Part shown: one piece after another, positions 14,758-25,777 of the stretch | Layout of the letters: each line of letters begins with the position of its first letter | Numbering within the stretch: the first letter of the stretch is position 1 | Assembly: GCA_009909005.1 (NCBI GenBank) | Contig: JAAAOG010000173.1 | Location: 1-42,098 of the forward strand | Direction: 5' to 3' | From: Alphaproteobacteria bacterium | Lineage (GTDB): Bacteria; Pseudomonadota; Alphaproteobacteria; DSM-16000; Inquilinaceae | Length of the DNA stretch: 42,098 bases | The notes under the pieces: generated by a model | Told to the model about the DNA's origin: nothing | Database searches by the model: none | The model's input: the letters and a program-made list of their open reading frames with translations, nothing else | Made by a program: the position numbers and the translations under genes

Positions 14758-17694
14758 CTACCCGGTTTCGGCCGGGGGTGAGACGCGGAGCAGGGCGACG
14801 GGGAAGTCGCCGAGCAGCTCGCCGACGGCCATGGTCTTGGCGCGCTTGAAGGTCCGGCCGGTGATAAGGTCGGTCAGCCCTGGGGCACCCTCCGGAAATT
14901 CGGGCATTGGAATGGACGTGTCATGCCAGACATCTTTGGGTGGCAGAGGCGCCTCGGCCTCGCCCATAAGTCCGGCGACCAGACGCGGCACGATAACGAC
15001 GATGAACTCGTCATGATACCGGCGGGAGAAGGCGAGCACATTCTCCGCCCTTTTTCCGGACACCTCCAGCGGCTCGTAGCTGCCTTCGAAGAACAGGCCG
15101 ATGGCCTGGCGCCGGGCCGCCAGCGTCCGCGCCAGGACCGCCTGCTTGATCGCCCCATCTTTCCAGTTCCGCACCAGCTCGGCCGGCTGGCGCTGATCGA
15201 TGGCGGCAAGATGCGCCGCCCGGACGTCGAAATCCACCGGACGGCGGTTGTCCGGATCGACCAGGCTGAGATCCCAGAGTTCCGCCCCCTGATAGGTGTC
15301 GGGCACCCCGGGCACGGTCAGCTTCAGCAGCGTCTGGGCGAGGCTGTTGACCGCGCCGATCACGGCAATGCGGTTCTGGAAGGCCAGCATGTCGGCCAGG
15401 AACTTTTCCGACCGCTTGGGATCGAGGATCGAGCGGACGAATTTCTCCATCGCCTGCTCATAGGGCTGATTGGGGAAGGACCAGCTGGTGTGGACCTTCG
15501 CCTCCTTCGCCGCCTTCAGCATGTAGTCGACGATGCGCTGGCAGAAGTCGGGCAGGCCGGGATGGTCGGGGCTGTCGATCTCCAGCGGCCAGGCGCCGAC
15601 CAGGGTCTGGTAGAGCAGATATTCGTGATTGAGGCCCGGCGCCCGCCGGTCATCGACCTCGATCCGCTTGGCCTTGTTCAGCTTGCCCCAGTTGGCGAGG
15701 CGGGCCTTCCACTCCTCGGGAATTTCGCTGATGACATTGATCCGCGCCCGCACATCCTCGCCGCGCTTGTGGTCGTGGGTGGCGGTGGTCAGCATACCGT
15801 AGGGGTGATGGTCGAGCCGCTCTTCGTTGAGCGTGTGGAATTCCAGCGGCGAGACGCCGAAGCGGTCCGGTTCGCCGCCCACCTCGTTCAGGGAGATCAG
15901 GCGGAAATAGCGATAGTGCGCGGTGTCCTCGACGGCTTTGGCCATGACCGGGCCGGTGACCTGCTGAAAGCGCATGGCGGCGTCGATGATGTCGCGGCGC
16001 TTGTAGCCGCGCCCGCGGGCCTGCTTGGTCAGATCGGTGCTGAGGACGGCGTAGAGGAAGTCGAAGACGCTGGTCTCGCCGGCCTCGGCCGCCTCGCGCG
16101 CGCGTTCCACCGCCCGGTCCAGCTCTTCGCGGTCGGCATCCTCGACCGTGCCGTCGGTGATATAGGTCCGATAGACGGCGAAATGGGCGATCAGCTCGAC
16201 CAGTGCGGTGAAGATGCCGTTATAGGTGTAGTCCCGGGTCGACCAGGACTGCTTGGCCAGGCGGTGGATCTTCGAGGCCAGAACCGTCACTTCGCTGGCC
16301 AGATTGCCGAGGATGATCTGACGTTTCGCACTGACGGCGATCTCCTCGAACTCGGAGGTGCGGCCGATGCTGTCCCGGTAGATGTCGGTCATGGCGCTTT
16401 CGGCCGCGGCATCGACGAACACGCCATTCACCAGGTTCATAAAGTCGTAGCCGGTGGTCCCGTCGACCGGCCAGTCCACCCGCAGCCGCTCATGACGGGC
16501 CAGGATCTTCTCGACCAGCAGATAGAAGGGGTGTTCGCGCGGCTTGCGCGGTGGCAGGTCCATGACCGGCCCGGTCCCTTCTCCGGCCGACTGCATCCAG
16601 AGATAGGCGGACCGGTCCTGCAGCCGCTGGAAATAGCCCTTGGGGTCGTAGAGGCCGTCGATATGGTCGAGGCGCAGCCCCTGGATCTTGTTCTCGCCGA
16701 TCAGATGGAAGACCCGGCGATGGCTGACTTCGAACAGCTCCGGGTCTTCGATCCGCAGGCCGGCGAGATCATTGATGTCGAAGAAGCGGCGATAGTTGAT
16801 CTCCGCCGTGGCCACCCGCCAATAGGCGACGCGGTAGGCTTGGCGCTCCAGAAGATCGTGCAGCGGCTTGAAGGAGGCGGGATCCTCGGGCGTTCCCTCC
16901 AGCTCGGCCATGACGGCGTCGATGGTCGTGCGCAGGTTCTCCTGCTCGGCTGCCATCGCCGCCAGCCGGGCCTTGAGCCCGTCGGCCCGGCCATAAAGCA
17001 CGGCCAGCTGGCTGACCGACTGGTCCGAGGTGCCGGAGCTCGCCAGTTCGCCGACCAGCCCGGCGAATTCGCCGATCAGCGCGGTCAGCGCCTCGTTCTC
17101 TTCGCCGAGCCGCTCATGGACATCCTTCAGCAGCGGGACATAGTCCCGGAGGGCGATGGGAAACCGGTGCTCCCAGTACCAGACGCTGAAAGTGCCGCGC
17201 TCGGCATCGAAGCGCGGCTTCAGCAGACCGTCTTCCAGGATCTTGCCGTAATGGTCGCCCAGAAAGGGAAGCAGCACCTTGCCCTTGAGCGTCGGCTCGG
17301 CCGGCGCCCAGTCGATGTCGAAGAAATCGGCATAGGGGCTGGCCGATCCCCATTCCAGCACGTGCAGCCACCACGGATTGTCGGCGCCGCCGACGCCCAT
17401 GTGGTTCGGCACGAAGTCGAGGATCAGACCCATCCCGTGTTCGTGCAAGGTGGTGACCATGCGGTCGAAGGAGGAATCGTCGCCGACCTCCGGGTTGATC
17501 CGGCCATGATCGGTGATGTCGTAGCCGTGGGTCGACCCCGGCCGCGCCATGAGGAATGGAGACCCGTAGATGTGGCTGATTCCGAGATCGGCCAGATAGG
17601 GGATCAGAGCCGTCGCGTCGTCGAAGCGAAAGCCGCTATGAAACTGGACGCGATAGGTCGCCCAGGGAAGGGCGGGCGGCCGGCCTTTTTCCAT
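14758..17694 (-). CDS. treY: Malto-oligosyltrehalose synthase
   Basis: TreY (GH13_26) isomerises the reducing-end alpha-1,4 bond of maltodextrins to alpha-1,1, giving maltooligosyltrehalose. The 978-residue protein starts TYRVQFHSGFRFDDA and carries the GH13 regions: I DFVPNHMG near residue 93, II GLRLDHIDGLYDP with the nucleophile Asp, and IV TATHDHKRGEDVRARI. YGSPFLMARPGSTHGYD is typical of TreY rather than other GH13 enzymes. A linker of about 90 extra residues sits between regions I and II, also typical. ATG 17694 is preceded by GAGGAG at 8 nt. It is last in a glgX-treZ-treY minus-strand operon, 133 bp after treZ; that gap holds an imperfect hairpin (17734-17758). Confidence 0.96.
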   Translation of the reverse strand: MEKGRPPALPWATYRVQFHSGFRFDDATALIPYLADLGISHIYGSPFLMARPGSTHGYDITDHGRINPEVGDDSSFDRMVTTLHEHGMGLILDFVPNHMGVGGADNPWWLHVLEWGSASPYADFFDIDWAPAEPTLKGKVLLPFLGDHYGKILEDGLLKPRFDAERGTFSVWYWEHRFPIALRDYVPLLKDVHERLGEENEALTALIGEFAGLVGELASSGTSDQSVSQLAVLYGRADGLKARLAAMAAEQENLRTTIDAVMAELEGTPEDPASFKPLHDLLERQAYRVAYWRVATAEINYRRFFDINDLAGLRIEDPELFEVSHRRVFHLIGENKIQGLRLDHIDGLYDPKGYFQRLQDRSAYLWMQSAGEGTGPVMDLPPRKPREHPFYLLVEKILARHERLRVDWPVDGTTGYDFMNLVNGVFVDAAAESAMTDIYRDSIGRTSEFEEIAVSAKRQIILGNLASEVTVLASKIHRLAKQSWSTRDYTYNGIFTALVELIAHFAVYRTYITDGTVEDADREELDRAVERAREAAEAGETSVFDFLYAVLSTDLTKQARGRGYKRRDIIDAAMRFQQVTGPVMAKAVEDTAHYRYFRLISLNEVGGEPDRFGVSPLEFHTLNEERLDHHPYGMLTTATHDHKRGEDVRARINVISEIPEEWKARLANWGKLNKAKRIEVDDRRAPGLNHEYLLYQTLVGAWPLEIDSPDHPGLPDFCQRIVDYMLKAAKEAKVHTSWSFPNQPYEQAMEKFVRSILDPKRSEKFLADMLAFQNRIAVIGAVNSLAQTLLKLTVPGVPDTYQGAELWDLSLVDPDNRRPVDFDVRAAHLAAIDQRQPAELVRNWKDGAIKQAVLARTLAARRQAIGLFFEGSYEPLEVSGKRAENVLAFSRRYHDEFIVVIVPRLVAGLMGEAEAPLPPKDVWHDTSIPMPEFPEGAPGLTDLITGRTFKRAKTMAVGELLGDFPVALLRVSPPAETG

Positions 17695-17827
17695 ATCACC
17701 ATCTCCTCAGTCCCGTGACTCCCGCCGGGCCGGGCCAACGGGCATGCGGCCCATTGGCACCATGAGCAGGGGGTTGACGCAAGGGGCATGCCGCCTGCGG
17801 CTTGCCTCTTGCGCCCCCGTTTTGCGC

Positions 17828-19669
17828 TTAGCCCTGACTGCCGGCGGCGACCAGATACCAGGCCGTCGACCATGCCGGCAGGCTGCCCGCTACGGCCGCG
17901 TCGCCGACACCCGGTGCGGATTCCGTCAGCAGGCTGCCGACGGGGGGCGGGCAGCCTTCCGCCGGGTCCGGGGCCGGATTGGCCACCACGGCCAGCCGGG
18001 CGCCATTGCGGAAGGCCCAGGTCACGCTCAGTCCTGTCGCACCCCAGCGGCGCGACGCCGCCTTGGCCACGCCGCTCTTCAGAAGCGGCACCACGGTCTG
18101 CTGCCGCAGCGCCAGCAGCGCCCGATAATACCCCAGAAACTCCTCGGCCCGGGCCTCGCCGGGCTGCGGCCAGGTCAGCCGCGCCATATTGAACGTCTCG
18201 TCGGTGGTCGGGTCGGGGATCTTCTCACGGGCGGCCGGGTCGGCGAAGGCCTCGAACTTCTCGAACTCGCGCCGCCGGCCCTGGCGCACGGCATCGGCCA
18301 GGTCGCCCTGGAAATCGCAGAAGAACGGAAAGGTTTCCTCAGCCCCCCATTCCTCGCCCATGAACAGCAGCGGCACGGCCGGCGCCAGCAGCAGGATGGC
18401 GGCCATCGCCTTGATCGGACCGGGCTCGCAATCGGCGGCCAGGCGGTCGCCGAAGGCGCGGTTGCCGACCTGGTCGTGGTTCTGCATGAAGTCGACGAAG
18501 GCCAGGGGCGGCAGGTGGACGCTCGGCTCGCCGCGCCTGGTGTTGCCGCGGTGCCGGGAGGGCTCGCCCTGATAGACGAAGCCCTCGGTCAGGCCCTTGA
18601 CGAAGTGCTCGATGGTGTCGCCGGTGAAGTCCTCGTAATAGCCGTCCTTTTCGCCGGTCAGCAGCACGTGCTGGACATGATGCCAGTCGTCGTTCCATTG
18701 GGCCGTATAATGGACCGGCCGACCGGCCGTGTCGCGGGACAGGTACTTTGCTTCGTTGTCGTCGTTCTCCAGCACCAGATGGACATGGCGGTCGGCCGGC
18801 AGCTGCTTGCGGGTCGCCTCGGCGATCTCCGTCAGGATGTGCGGGCTGCTATCGTCGTCAATGGCGTGGACGGCATCGTAGCGGAGCCCGTCGAAGCGGA
18901 ACTCCTCCAGCCAGTACAAAGTGTTGGCGACATAGAAGTCGCGCACGAACTGCCGGCTGAAATCGATCGCGTCGCCCCAGGGCGTCTTGTGGCGGTCGGT
19001 GAAGAAGTCCTTGGCGTAGACGTGCAGATAGTTGCCGTCCGGGCCGAAGTGGTTGTAGACCACGTCCAGGAAGACCATCAGCCCCTTGCCGTGCGCCTCG
19101 TCGATCAGCCGCTTCAGGCTCTCCGGGTCGCCATAGGCGCGGTCGGGCGCGAACATCAGCACGCCGTCATAGCCCCAGTTCCGGCGGCCCGGGAAGTCGG
19201 CGATCGGCATCAGCTCGATGGCCGTGACGCCCAGCCGGACGAAATGGTCGAGCGCCTTGCGTACGCCGTCGAAGGTGCCTTCGGGCGTGAAGGTGCCGAC
19301 ATGCAGCTCATAGAGGACGGTTTCTTCCCAGGGGCGGCCGGCCCAGTCGGGGTTCCGCCAGTCATAGCCCAGCGGGTCGACGACCACGCTGGCGCCATGC
19401 GCATCCTCGGCCTGGCAGCGCGAGGCCGGATCGGGCACCCGGAAGCCATCGCTGAGCTCATAGAAATACTGCGTGCCGGCCGGCGCCTTTTCCGTGCGCA
19501 GCTCGAACCAGCCTTCCTCCAGGCGCTCCATCGGCAGGGACGGGCCGGCGGGTTCGAGCCGCAGCGACACTTTCTTCTGCTGCGGCGCCCAGAGCCGGAA
19601 CAGCGTCGTGCCGTCGGCCAGCACATTGGCACCGAAGGGAACGTGGTGGGCGAAACGGGTCGTGTCCAT
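17828..19669 (-). CDS. treZ: Malto-oligosyltrehalose trehalohydrolase
   Basis: TreZ (GH13_10) cuts the bond next to the alpha,alpha-1,1 unit made by TreY, releasing free trehalose. The 613-residue protein has an N-terminal E-set domain (GANVLADGTTLFRLWAPQQKKVSL), then the catalytic barrel: DVVYNHFGPDGNYL (region I), FDGLRYDAVHAI (region II, nucleophile Asp), LENDDNEAKYL (region III, general acid Glu), and MQNHDQVGNRAFGDRL (region IV). NHFGPDGNYL and the HDQVGNRA pattern are characteristic of TreZ. GGAG lies about 10 nt before the ATG. It starts 50 bp after the glgX stop, consistent with cotranscription, and acts directly with the downstream TreY. Confidence 0.96.
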   Translation of the reverse strand: MDTTRFAHHVPFGANVLADGTTLFRLWAPQQKKVSLRLEPAGPSLPMERLEEGWFELRTEKAPAGTQYFYELSDGFRVPDPASRCQAEDAHGASVVVDPLGYDWRNPDWAGRPWEETVLYELHVGTFTPEGTFDGVRKALDHFVRLGVTAIELMPIADFPGRRNWGYDGVLMFAPDRAYGDPESLKRLIDEAHGKGLMVFLDVVYNHFGPDGNYLHVYAKDFFTDRHKTPWGDAIDFSRQFVRDFYVANTLYWLEEFRFDGLRYDAVHAIDDDSSPHILTEIAEATRKQLPADRHVHLVLENDDNEAKYLSRDTAGRPVHYTAQWNDDWHHVQHVLLTGEKDGYYEDFTGDTIEHFVKGLTEGFVYQGEPSRHRGNTRRGEPSVHLPPLAFVDFMQNHDQVGNRAFGDRLAADCEPGPIKAMAAILLLAPAVPLLFMGEEWGAEETFPFFCDFQGDLADAVRQGRRREFEKFEAFADPAAREKIPDPTTDETFNMARLTWPQPGEARAEEFLGYYRALLALRQQTVVPLLKSGVAKAASRRWGATGLSVTWAFRNGARLAVVANPAPDPAEGCPPPVGSLLTESAPGVGDAAVAGSLPAWSTAWYLVAAGSQG

Positions 19670-19719
19670 CGGGGGCGATCTCCGGGGCTGCCGCGGCTGC
19701 TCTGCCGCAGCCGCGCTGG

Positions 19720-21849
<2,130 letters not shown>

Positions 21850-22133
21850 TGTTGCGATAGGTGTTTGTTGGGGGAAAGATTGCGATGCGGTGACGGGATC
21901 CTGTCGGTGAGGCCTGCGCAGTATAGGGCAATGTGATCACGCCGACAGTGCGGATTCTGGCTGCACCCGCTTTGCCGCGGGGACCGGTGCTCCGGTCACG
22001 CAGGCGCAGCTGACCGGCCGCGACGGCGCGGGCGGCTGCGGGCGGCCAAGGCGACGGGCCCGGAGACGACCCGCGCACCGAAAGGACGGTCGCGTACGTG
22101 CTGCGTACGGGACGAACAACAAGGGCAAGCCCG

Positions 22134-25100
22134 ATGAGTGAGCAGGAGCCCGGGAACGGGACCCGGCAGGAAGAGCGGGAGGCGGACCCCGGCACTCGCA
22201 GCATGGCGGAAGCGCTCGCCGGTGACCGATCGGTCCGCCGGCGGGCGGAGGAACCTGCCGGCGCGGAGGCCCGAGAGGCAACCGCCCGGCCCGCCGGCCG
22301 TCGCCGTTCGGTCGTCGGGCGGCCCGGGGGCGACCGCAGCGGGGCCGGGGACCCGGCCGGGCCGGAAATCGAGCGCGGCGCCGCACGGCCCGCCGCTCCC
22401 TCCGGCTCGCGTCCGCCGCGCCTCGGAATCGCGCTGAGCGTCTTGTGGCTGGCCCTTTGTGCCGCGGCCATCGCCCTCATCCCCGCCGATCCGGCCGGTC
22501 TGCTGCGCTCCCTGCCGGACCTTTCGGCCCTCGTCGCCGGTGCGGTCGCGCCGCTGGTGCTGCTCTGGGTGATCCTGGGGCGCGCGCACCGCGCCGAGCG
22601 CCTGCAGGCCGCCACCGAGCCGCTGCGCCGCGACATCACCCGGCTGACCGATCCGGATGCCGGCGCCGAGGAGCGCTGGCGCGGCGTGCTCGGTGCCGTC
22701 CGGCACGAGATGGACGAACTGGCGGCCTCGGCCGAGCGCATCGTCGGGCGTCTGTCGCTGGTGCAGCGGGAGGTACGGCGGGAGGTCGAGCATGTCCAGA
22801 GTGCCGGCGAGGACGCCCGGGCGGGGCTGCAGCGCTTCCAGGATTCCTTTCGTCAGTCGGCCGAGCAATTCACGCCCATCGTCTTCCAGGTGGCCGAGTC
22901 GGTCGATGGGCTGGAGCAGCGCCTTTCGGCCGGCATCAGACAGCTGAGCGACGGCGCCGAATCGACCCGGGAACGTTTGGGCTGGACCCTGGAAATCCTG
23001 CAGGGCGAGAGCAACGCCCTCGCCGGTGCGATGCAGGATCTGGAGAACCGGGTGGCGGCTGTCGGCGAATCGGTCTCCGGGCAAGGGGACCAGTTTTCCG
23101 AGCGCGTCCGGACCGCCTTCGCCGGTCTGGAGAATGCCGGCGACACCATTCGCGACAGCGTGCAACGGCTGGAGGCGGCGGCCGAGGCCGGGGGCACGCA
23201 GCAGGCGCGCATCGTCACGGCGCTCGGCGACCGGACCGCAGCCCTCGAACTGGCCGGCCAGACCCTGGTCGAGCGGCTGGGCAGCGTTCATGGCAGCCTG
23301 AAGGAGGCTGTCGCCGCCGCCGCCCGCACCGAAGACGGCGCGGCTGACGAGGCGCGGACCATGGCGGCAACCCTGCGAAACGAGATTGCCGCCCTCAACG
23401 AAGCCGGCAACCGCTTCTCGACCATGCAGGCCCAGCTCAACGACCAGGCGCGACTGATCGCCGATGCCAGCACCCGGGCCAACGCGCCGCTGCAGACGCT
23501 GCAGGCGAATGTGGAGTCACTGCGCGCCACCGGCGAGTCGCTGTCGCACCTGACGGCCGGTCTCGATGCGCGGCTGGACGAGGCCGTGGCCCGCATGGCC
23601 CGCGGCAGCGATGAGATGGCGGCGACGCTGGATCGGGCCGACGGCACCGCCGACGGCCTCGAACGCGCGGTGCGCGACGGGACGACGCGTCTGTCCGGCC
23701 TTGCCGAGGATCTGTCGGAGCGGACCGCCCGGCTCACCGGCCTGATCGGCGAGCGGGAGGAGGGGTTGCGCGAGGCGCTCTCGGCGAGCGATGCGCGGGC
23801 ACAGGCCCTGGCCGCTGTCTGGCGCGAAGAGGCGGAGCAATTGCAGGGCATTCAGGCGAACTCCGAACGCGCGACGGCGCGCGTCCGGACGCTGGCGGAC
23901 GAGCTGCAGGACCGGCTGAACGGCCTGGTGGACACGGCCGACGGGCTGGGCGGCCGCTTTACCGGCCTGCCGGACGCCATCGCGGCGGCGGCCCGGCAGC
24001 TGGAGGAGCGCGCCGGCACGGCCGCCGCCGGCATGGAGGCGAGCGGCGAGCGTCTGCGGGCCAGCAGCGGCGAGATCCTGGCCGCCATCGACGAGGCATC
24101 GGGCAGCGGCGCGCGCTGGGCCGGGGCGGCGCAGGAACTGCTCGGGCAATTGCAGGCGGCTCGCACCGATCTCGACGCCGGCGGCCGGGAGATGGCGGCG
24201 ATGGTCGAGCGCAGCCGCAGCGAGACCGAACGCCTGCAGGCGGCCGTGGCGCAAGGAACGGACGCCCTCGGCGCCACGGCCGGCGACCTTGCCGGCAAGG
24301 TCGACCATGTGACGACCGCCTATGATCAGCGGGTCGCGGCGCTGTTGCGGGCCATGACGCTGGCGACCGCCCGCGCCAACGAGATCAATGCCGCCTTCCG
24401 GCGCGAGGCGGCGGATGTCGGCGAGGTCAACCGGCTGGCCGAGGATGCCGCTGCGCGCCTGGCCGGGCTGCAGGAGGGCCTGCGCCGCCAGACCGAGAGT
24501 CTGAGCAGCGAGGCGGAGGGCCTGAACGCCCGCCTCGCCGGGCTGCCGGCGGTGGTCGACGAAACCATGACCGCCCTGCAGCAGCGCACCGACGCGACGC
24601 TGGCGCGAGCCCGGCTGAGCAGCGAAGGGCTGGCCGGAGCGCTGGGCCAGATGCTGGAGCGGGTCGAGGGGGCGATGGCCCGCGGCGATCGCCTCACGGC
24701 CGATATAGAGGCCGGCTCCGGCCGTCTCACCGAGGCCTCGGAGACGGCCGTCGACCGGCTGGGTGTGCTGGCCAGCCAGTTCCAGCAGCAGCTTGCGGCC
24801 TTTCAGGACACGGTCCGGGAGACGGTCGCGGCCATCAACCACGCCGGCGAGAGCATCGGCGGCCGGATGGCGCAGCTGGACGACGGTGTGGCCCGGATGG
24901 ACGCGGGCGTCGCCCGCCTCGACCAGGGCGTGGCGCGGGTCGACGAGAGCGTCGGGCGGGTCGATGCCGGCATCGACCGCGTCGACGGCAAGGCGGAGAG
25001 CACCCGGGAGTCCGTGACTGCCATCACCGAGGACATCGGCCGGTGGATGGAATCGACCAGCGAGCGGCTGACCGCCGCCGGCGCCCGGCTGCGGGACGAG

Positions 25101-25652
25101 ATGACCGCCATGGCGGCGACGGCGCGCGACGTGCGGGCGGAGCTGGAGCGCACGCCCCGCATGCCGGCGGCTCCGGCCGCTGCGGCCGCTGCGGACGCAC
25201 CGGAGATGCCGGCTGATGCGGCTGCCGCGCCGCGCGACGAGGCCCCGGCCGCCCCGCCGCCGCGGCGCCAGGCCTTCATCGCCTCGGCCCGGCCGGTGCT
25301 TGAGGGCCTGCACGTGCTGTCGGTCGATATCGACCGGCTGCTGGACGAGGATATCCCGGAAAGCGCCTGGCGGGCCTTTCATCGCGGCGACCTCTCGGCC
25401 TTCACCCGCCGGCTCGCCGCCCGGCGCGACAGCCTGCCGCTTGCGGACATCGCCGGCCGCTACGGCGAGGATGAGGCGTTCCGCGGCCATGTCGACCGCT
25501 ATATCGGCCAGTTCGAACGGGTCATTGCCGATGCCCTGCGCCATGAGTCCGGCGATCTGATGAGTACGGGGCTGATCACGTCCGACATCGGCAAGGTCTA
25601 TATGCTGCTCTGCACCGCGCTCGACCGCCAGCCGCTGGCCGGCAGCGGCTGA
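22134..25652 (+). CDS. TipN-like membrane-anchored coiled-coil protein, 1172 aa
   Basis: The first 90 residues are charged and low-complexity. Two hydrophobic segments follow (VLWLALCAAAIALIP and LVAGAVAPLVLLWVIL, residues about 104-145), then some 900 residues of almost continuous alpha-helical coiled coil rich in Ala, Glu, Arg and Leu. Six exact 7-residue repeats lie at 24867-24992. A compact C-terminal domain (LEGLHVLSVDIDRLLDEDIPE ... ADIAGRYGEDEAFRGHVDRYI ... LITSDIGKVYMLLCTALDR) ends the protein. Two N-terminal membrane helices plus a giant coiled coil match the architecture of Caulobacter TipN, a new-pole marker organising flagellum placement and polarity, and the C-terminal block resembles TipN-group proteins. 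ATG 22134 is chosen over 22098 because AAGGGCAAG precedes it; neither is certain. Homology needs a profile search. Confidence 0.7.
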   Translation: MSEQEPGNGTRQEEREADPGTRSMAEALAGDRSVRRRAEEPAGAEAREATARPAGRRRSVVGRPGGDRSGAGDPAGPEIERGAARPAAPSGSRPPRLGIALSVLWLALCAAAIALIPADPAGLLRSLPDLSALVAGAVAPLVLLWVILGRAHRAERLQAATEPLRRDITRLTDPDAGAEERWRGVLGAVRHEMDELAASAERIVGRLSLVQREVRREVEHVQSAGEDARAGLQRFQDSFRQSAEQFTPIVFQVAESVDGLEQRLSAGIRQLSDGAESTRERLGWTLEILQGESNALAGAMQDLENRVAAVGESVSGQGDQFSERVRTAFAGLENAGDTIRDSVQRLEAAAEAGGTQQARIVTALGDRTAALELAGQTLVERLGSVHGSLKEAVAAAARTEDGAADEARTMAATLRNEIAALNEAGNRFSTMQAQLNDQARLIADASTRANAPLQTLQANVESLRATGESLSHLTAGLDARLDEAVARMARGSDEMAATLDRADGTADGLERAVRDGTTRLSGLAEDLSERTARLTGLIGEREEGLREALSASDARAQALAAVWREEAEQLQGIQANSERATARVRTLADELQDRLNGLVDTADGLGGRFTGLPDAIAAAARQLEERAGTAAAGMEASGERLRASSGEILAAIDEASGSGARWAGAAQELLGQLQAARTDLDAGGREMAAMVERSRSETERLQAAVAQGTDALGATAGDLAGKVDHVTTAYDQRVAALLRAMTLATARANEINAAFRREAADVGEVNRLAEDAAARLAGLQEGLRRQTESLSSEAEGLNARLAGLPAVVDETMTALQQRTDATLARARLSSEGLAGALGQMLERVEGAMARGDRLTADIEAGSGRLTEASETAVDRLGVLASQFQQQLAAFQDTVRETVAAINHAGESIGGRMAQLDDGVARMDAGVARLDQGVARVDESVGRVDAGIDRVDGKAESTRESVTAITEDIGRWMESTSERLTAAGARLRDEMTAMAATARDVRAELERTPRMPAAPAAAAAADAPEMPADAAAAPRDEAPAAPPPRRQAFIASARPVLEGLHVLSVDIDRLLDEDIPESAWRAFHRGDLSAFTRRLAARRDSLPLADIAGRYGEDEAFRGHVDRYIGQFERVIADALRHESGDLMSTGLITSDIGKVYMLLCTALDRQPLAGSG
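24867..24992 (+). repeat. Six tandem 21-bp (heptad) repeats inside the coiled-coil gene
   Basis: Units MAQLDDG, VARMDAG, VARLDQG, VARVDES, VGRVDAG and IDRVDGK each occupy 21 bp. They are uninterrupted heptads with V/I/M at one core position and L/M/V-D in the middle, so they encode a very regular coiled-coil stretch. The DNA repeats are imperfect (codon changes), so the array is old. Confidence 0.85.
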
Positions 25653-25777
25653 CCGGTCTTGGCCGGATGCCCGGTTGACAAGTGCGGCCGGCTCGGGCAC
25701 AGCGACATCTATACCAAATATGTCAAGCGTGGGCCGGCCTTGCCGACGGGCCGGCCGGTGCAAGCGGATTCGAGGCG

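Noticed and set aside
14923-17718. 931-codon open frame antisense to treY
   Set aside because: A shadow of high GC third-position bias; composition is implausible and treY on the other strand is certain.
17734-17758. Hairpin between treZ and treY as an attenuator
   Set aside because: One mismatch in a 10-bp stem and no T-run; a weak structure in GC-rich DNA is expected by chance.
24867-24992. Regular 21-bp repeats suggesting a CRISPR-like array
   Set aside because: The repeats are contiguous heptad codons without spacers inside an open frame.
25675-25720. TTGACA before cimA as a promoter
   Set aside because: The nearest TATA-like hexamer is about 29 bp away, too far for a sigma-70 promoter.
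23517-25763. 748-codon frame antisense to the coiled-coil gene
   Set aside because: Shadow frame; the sense strand gives a coherent coiled coil with clear membrane helices and a C-terminal domain.
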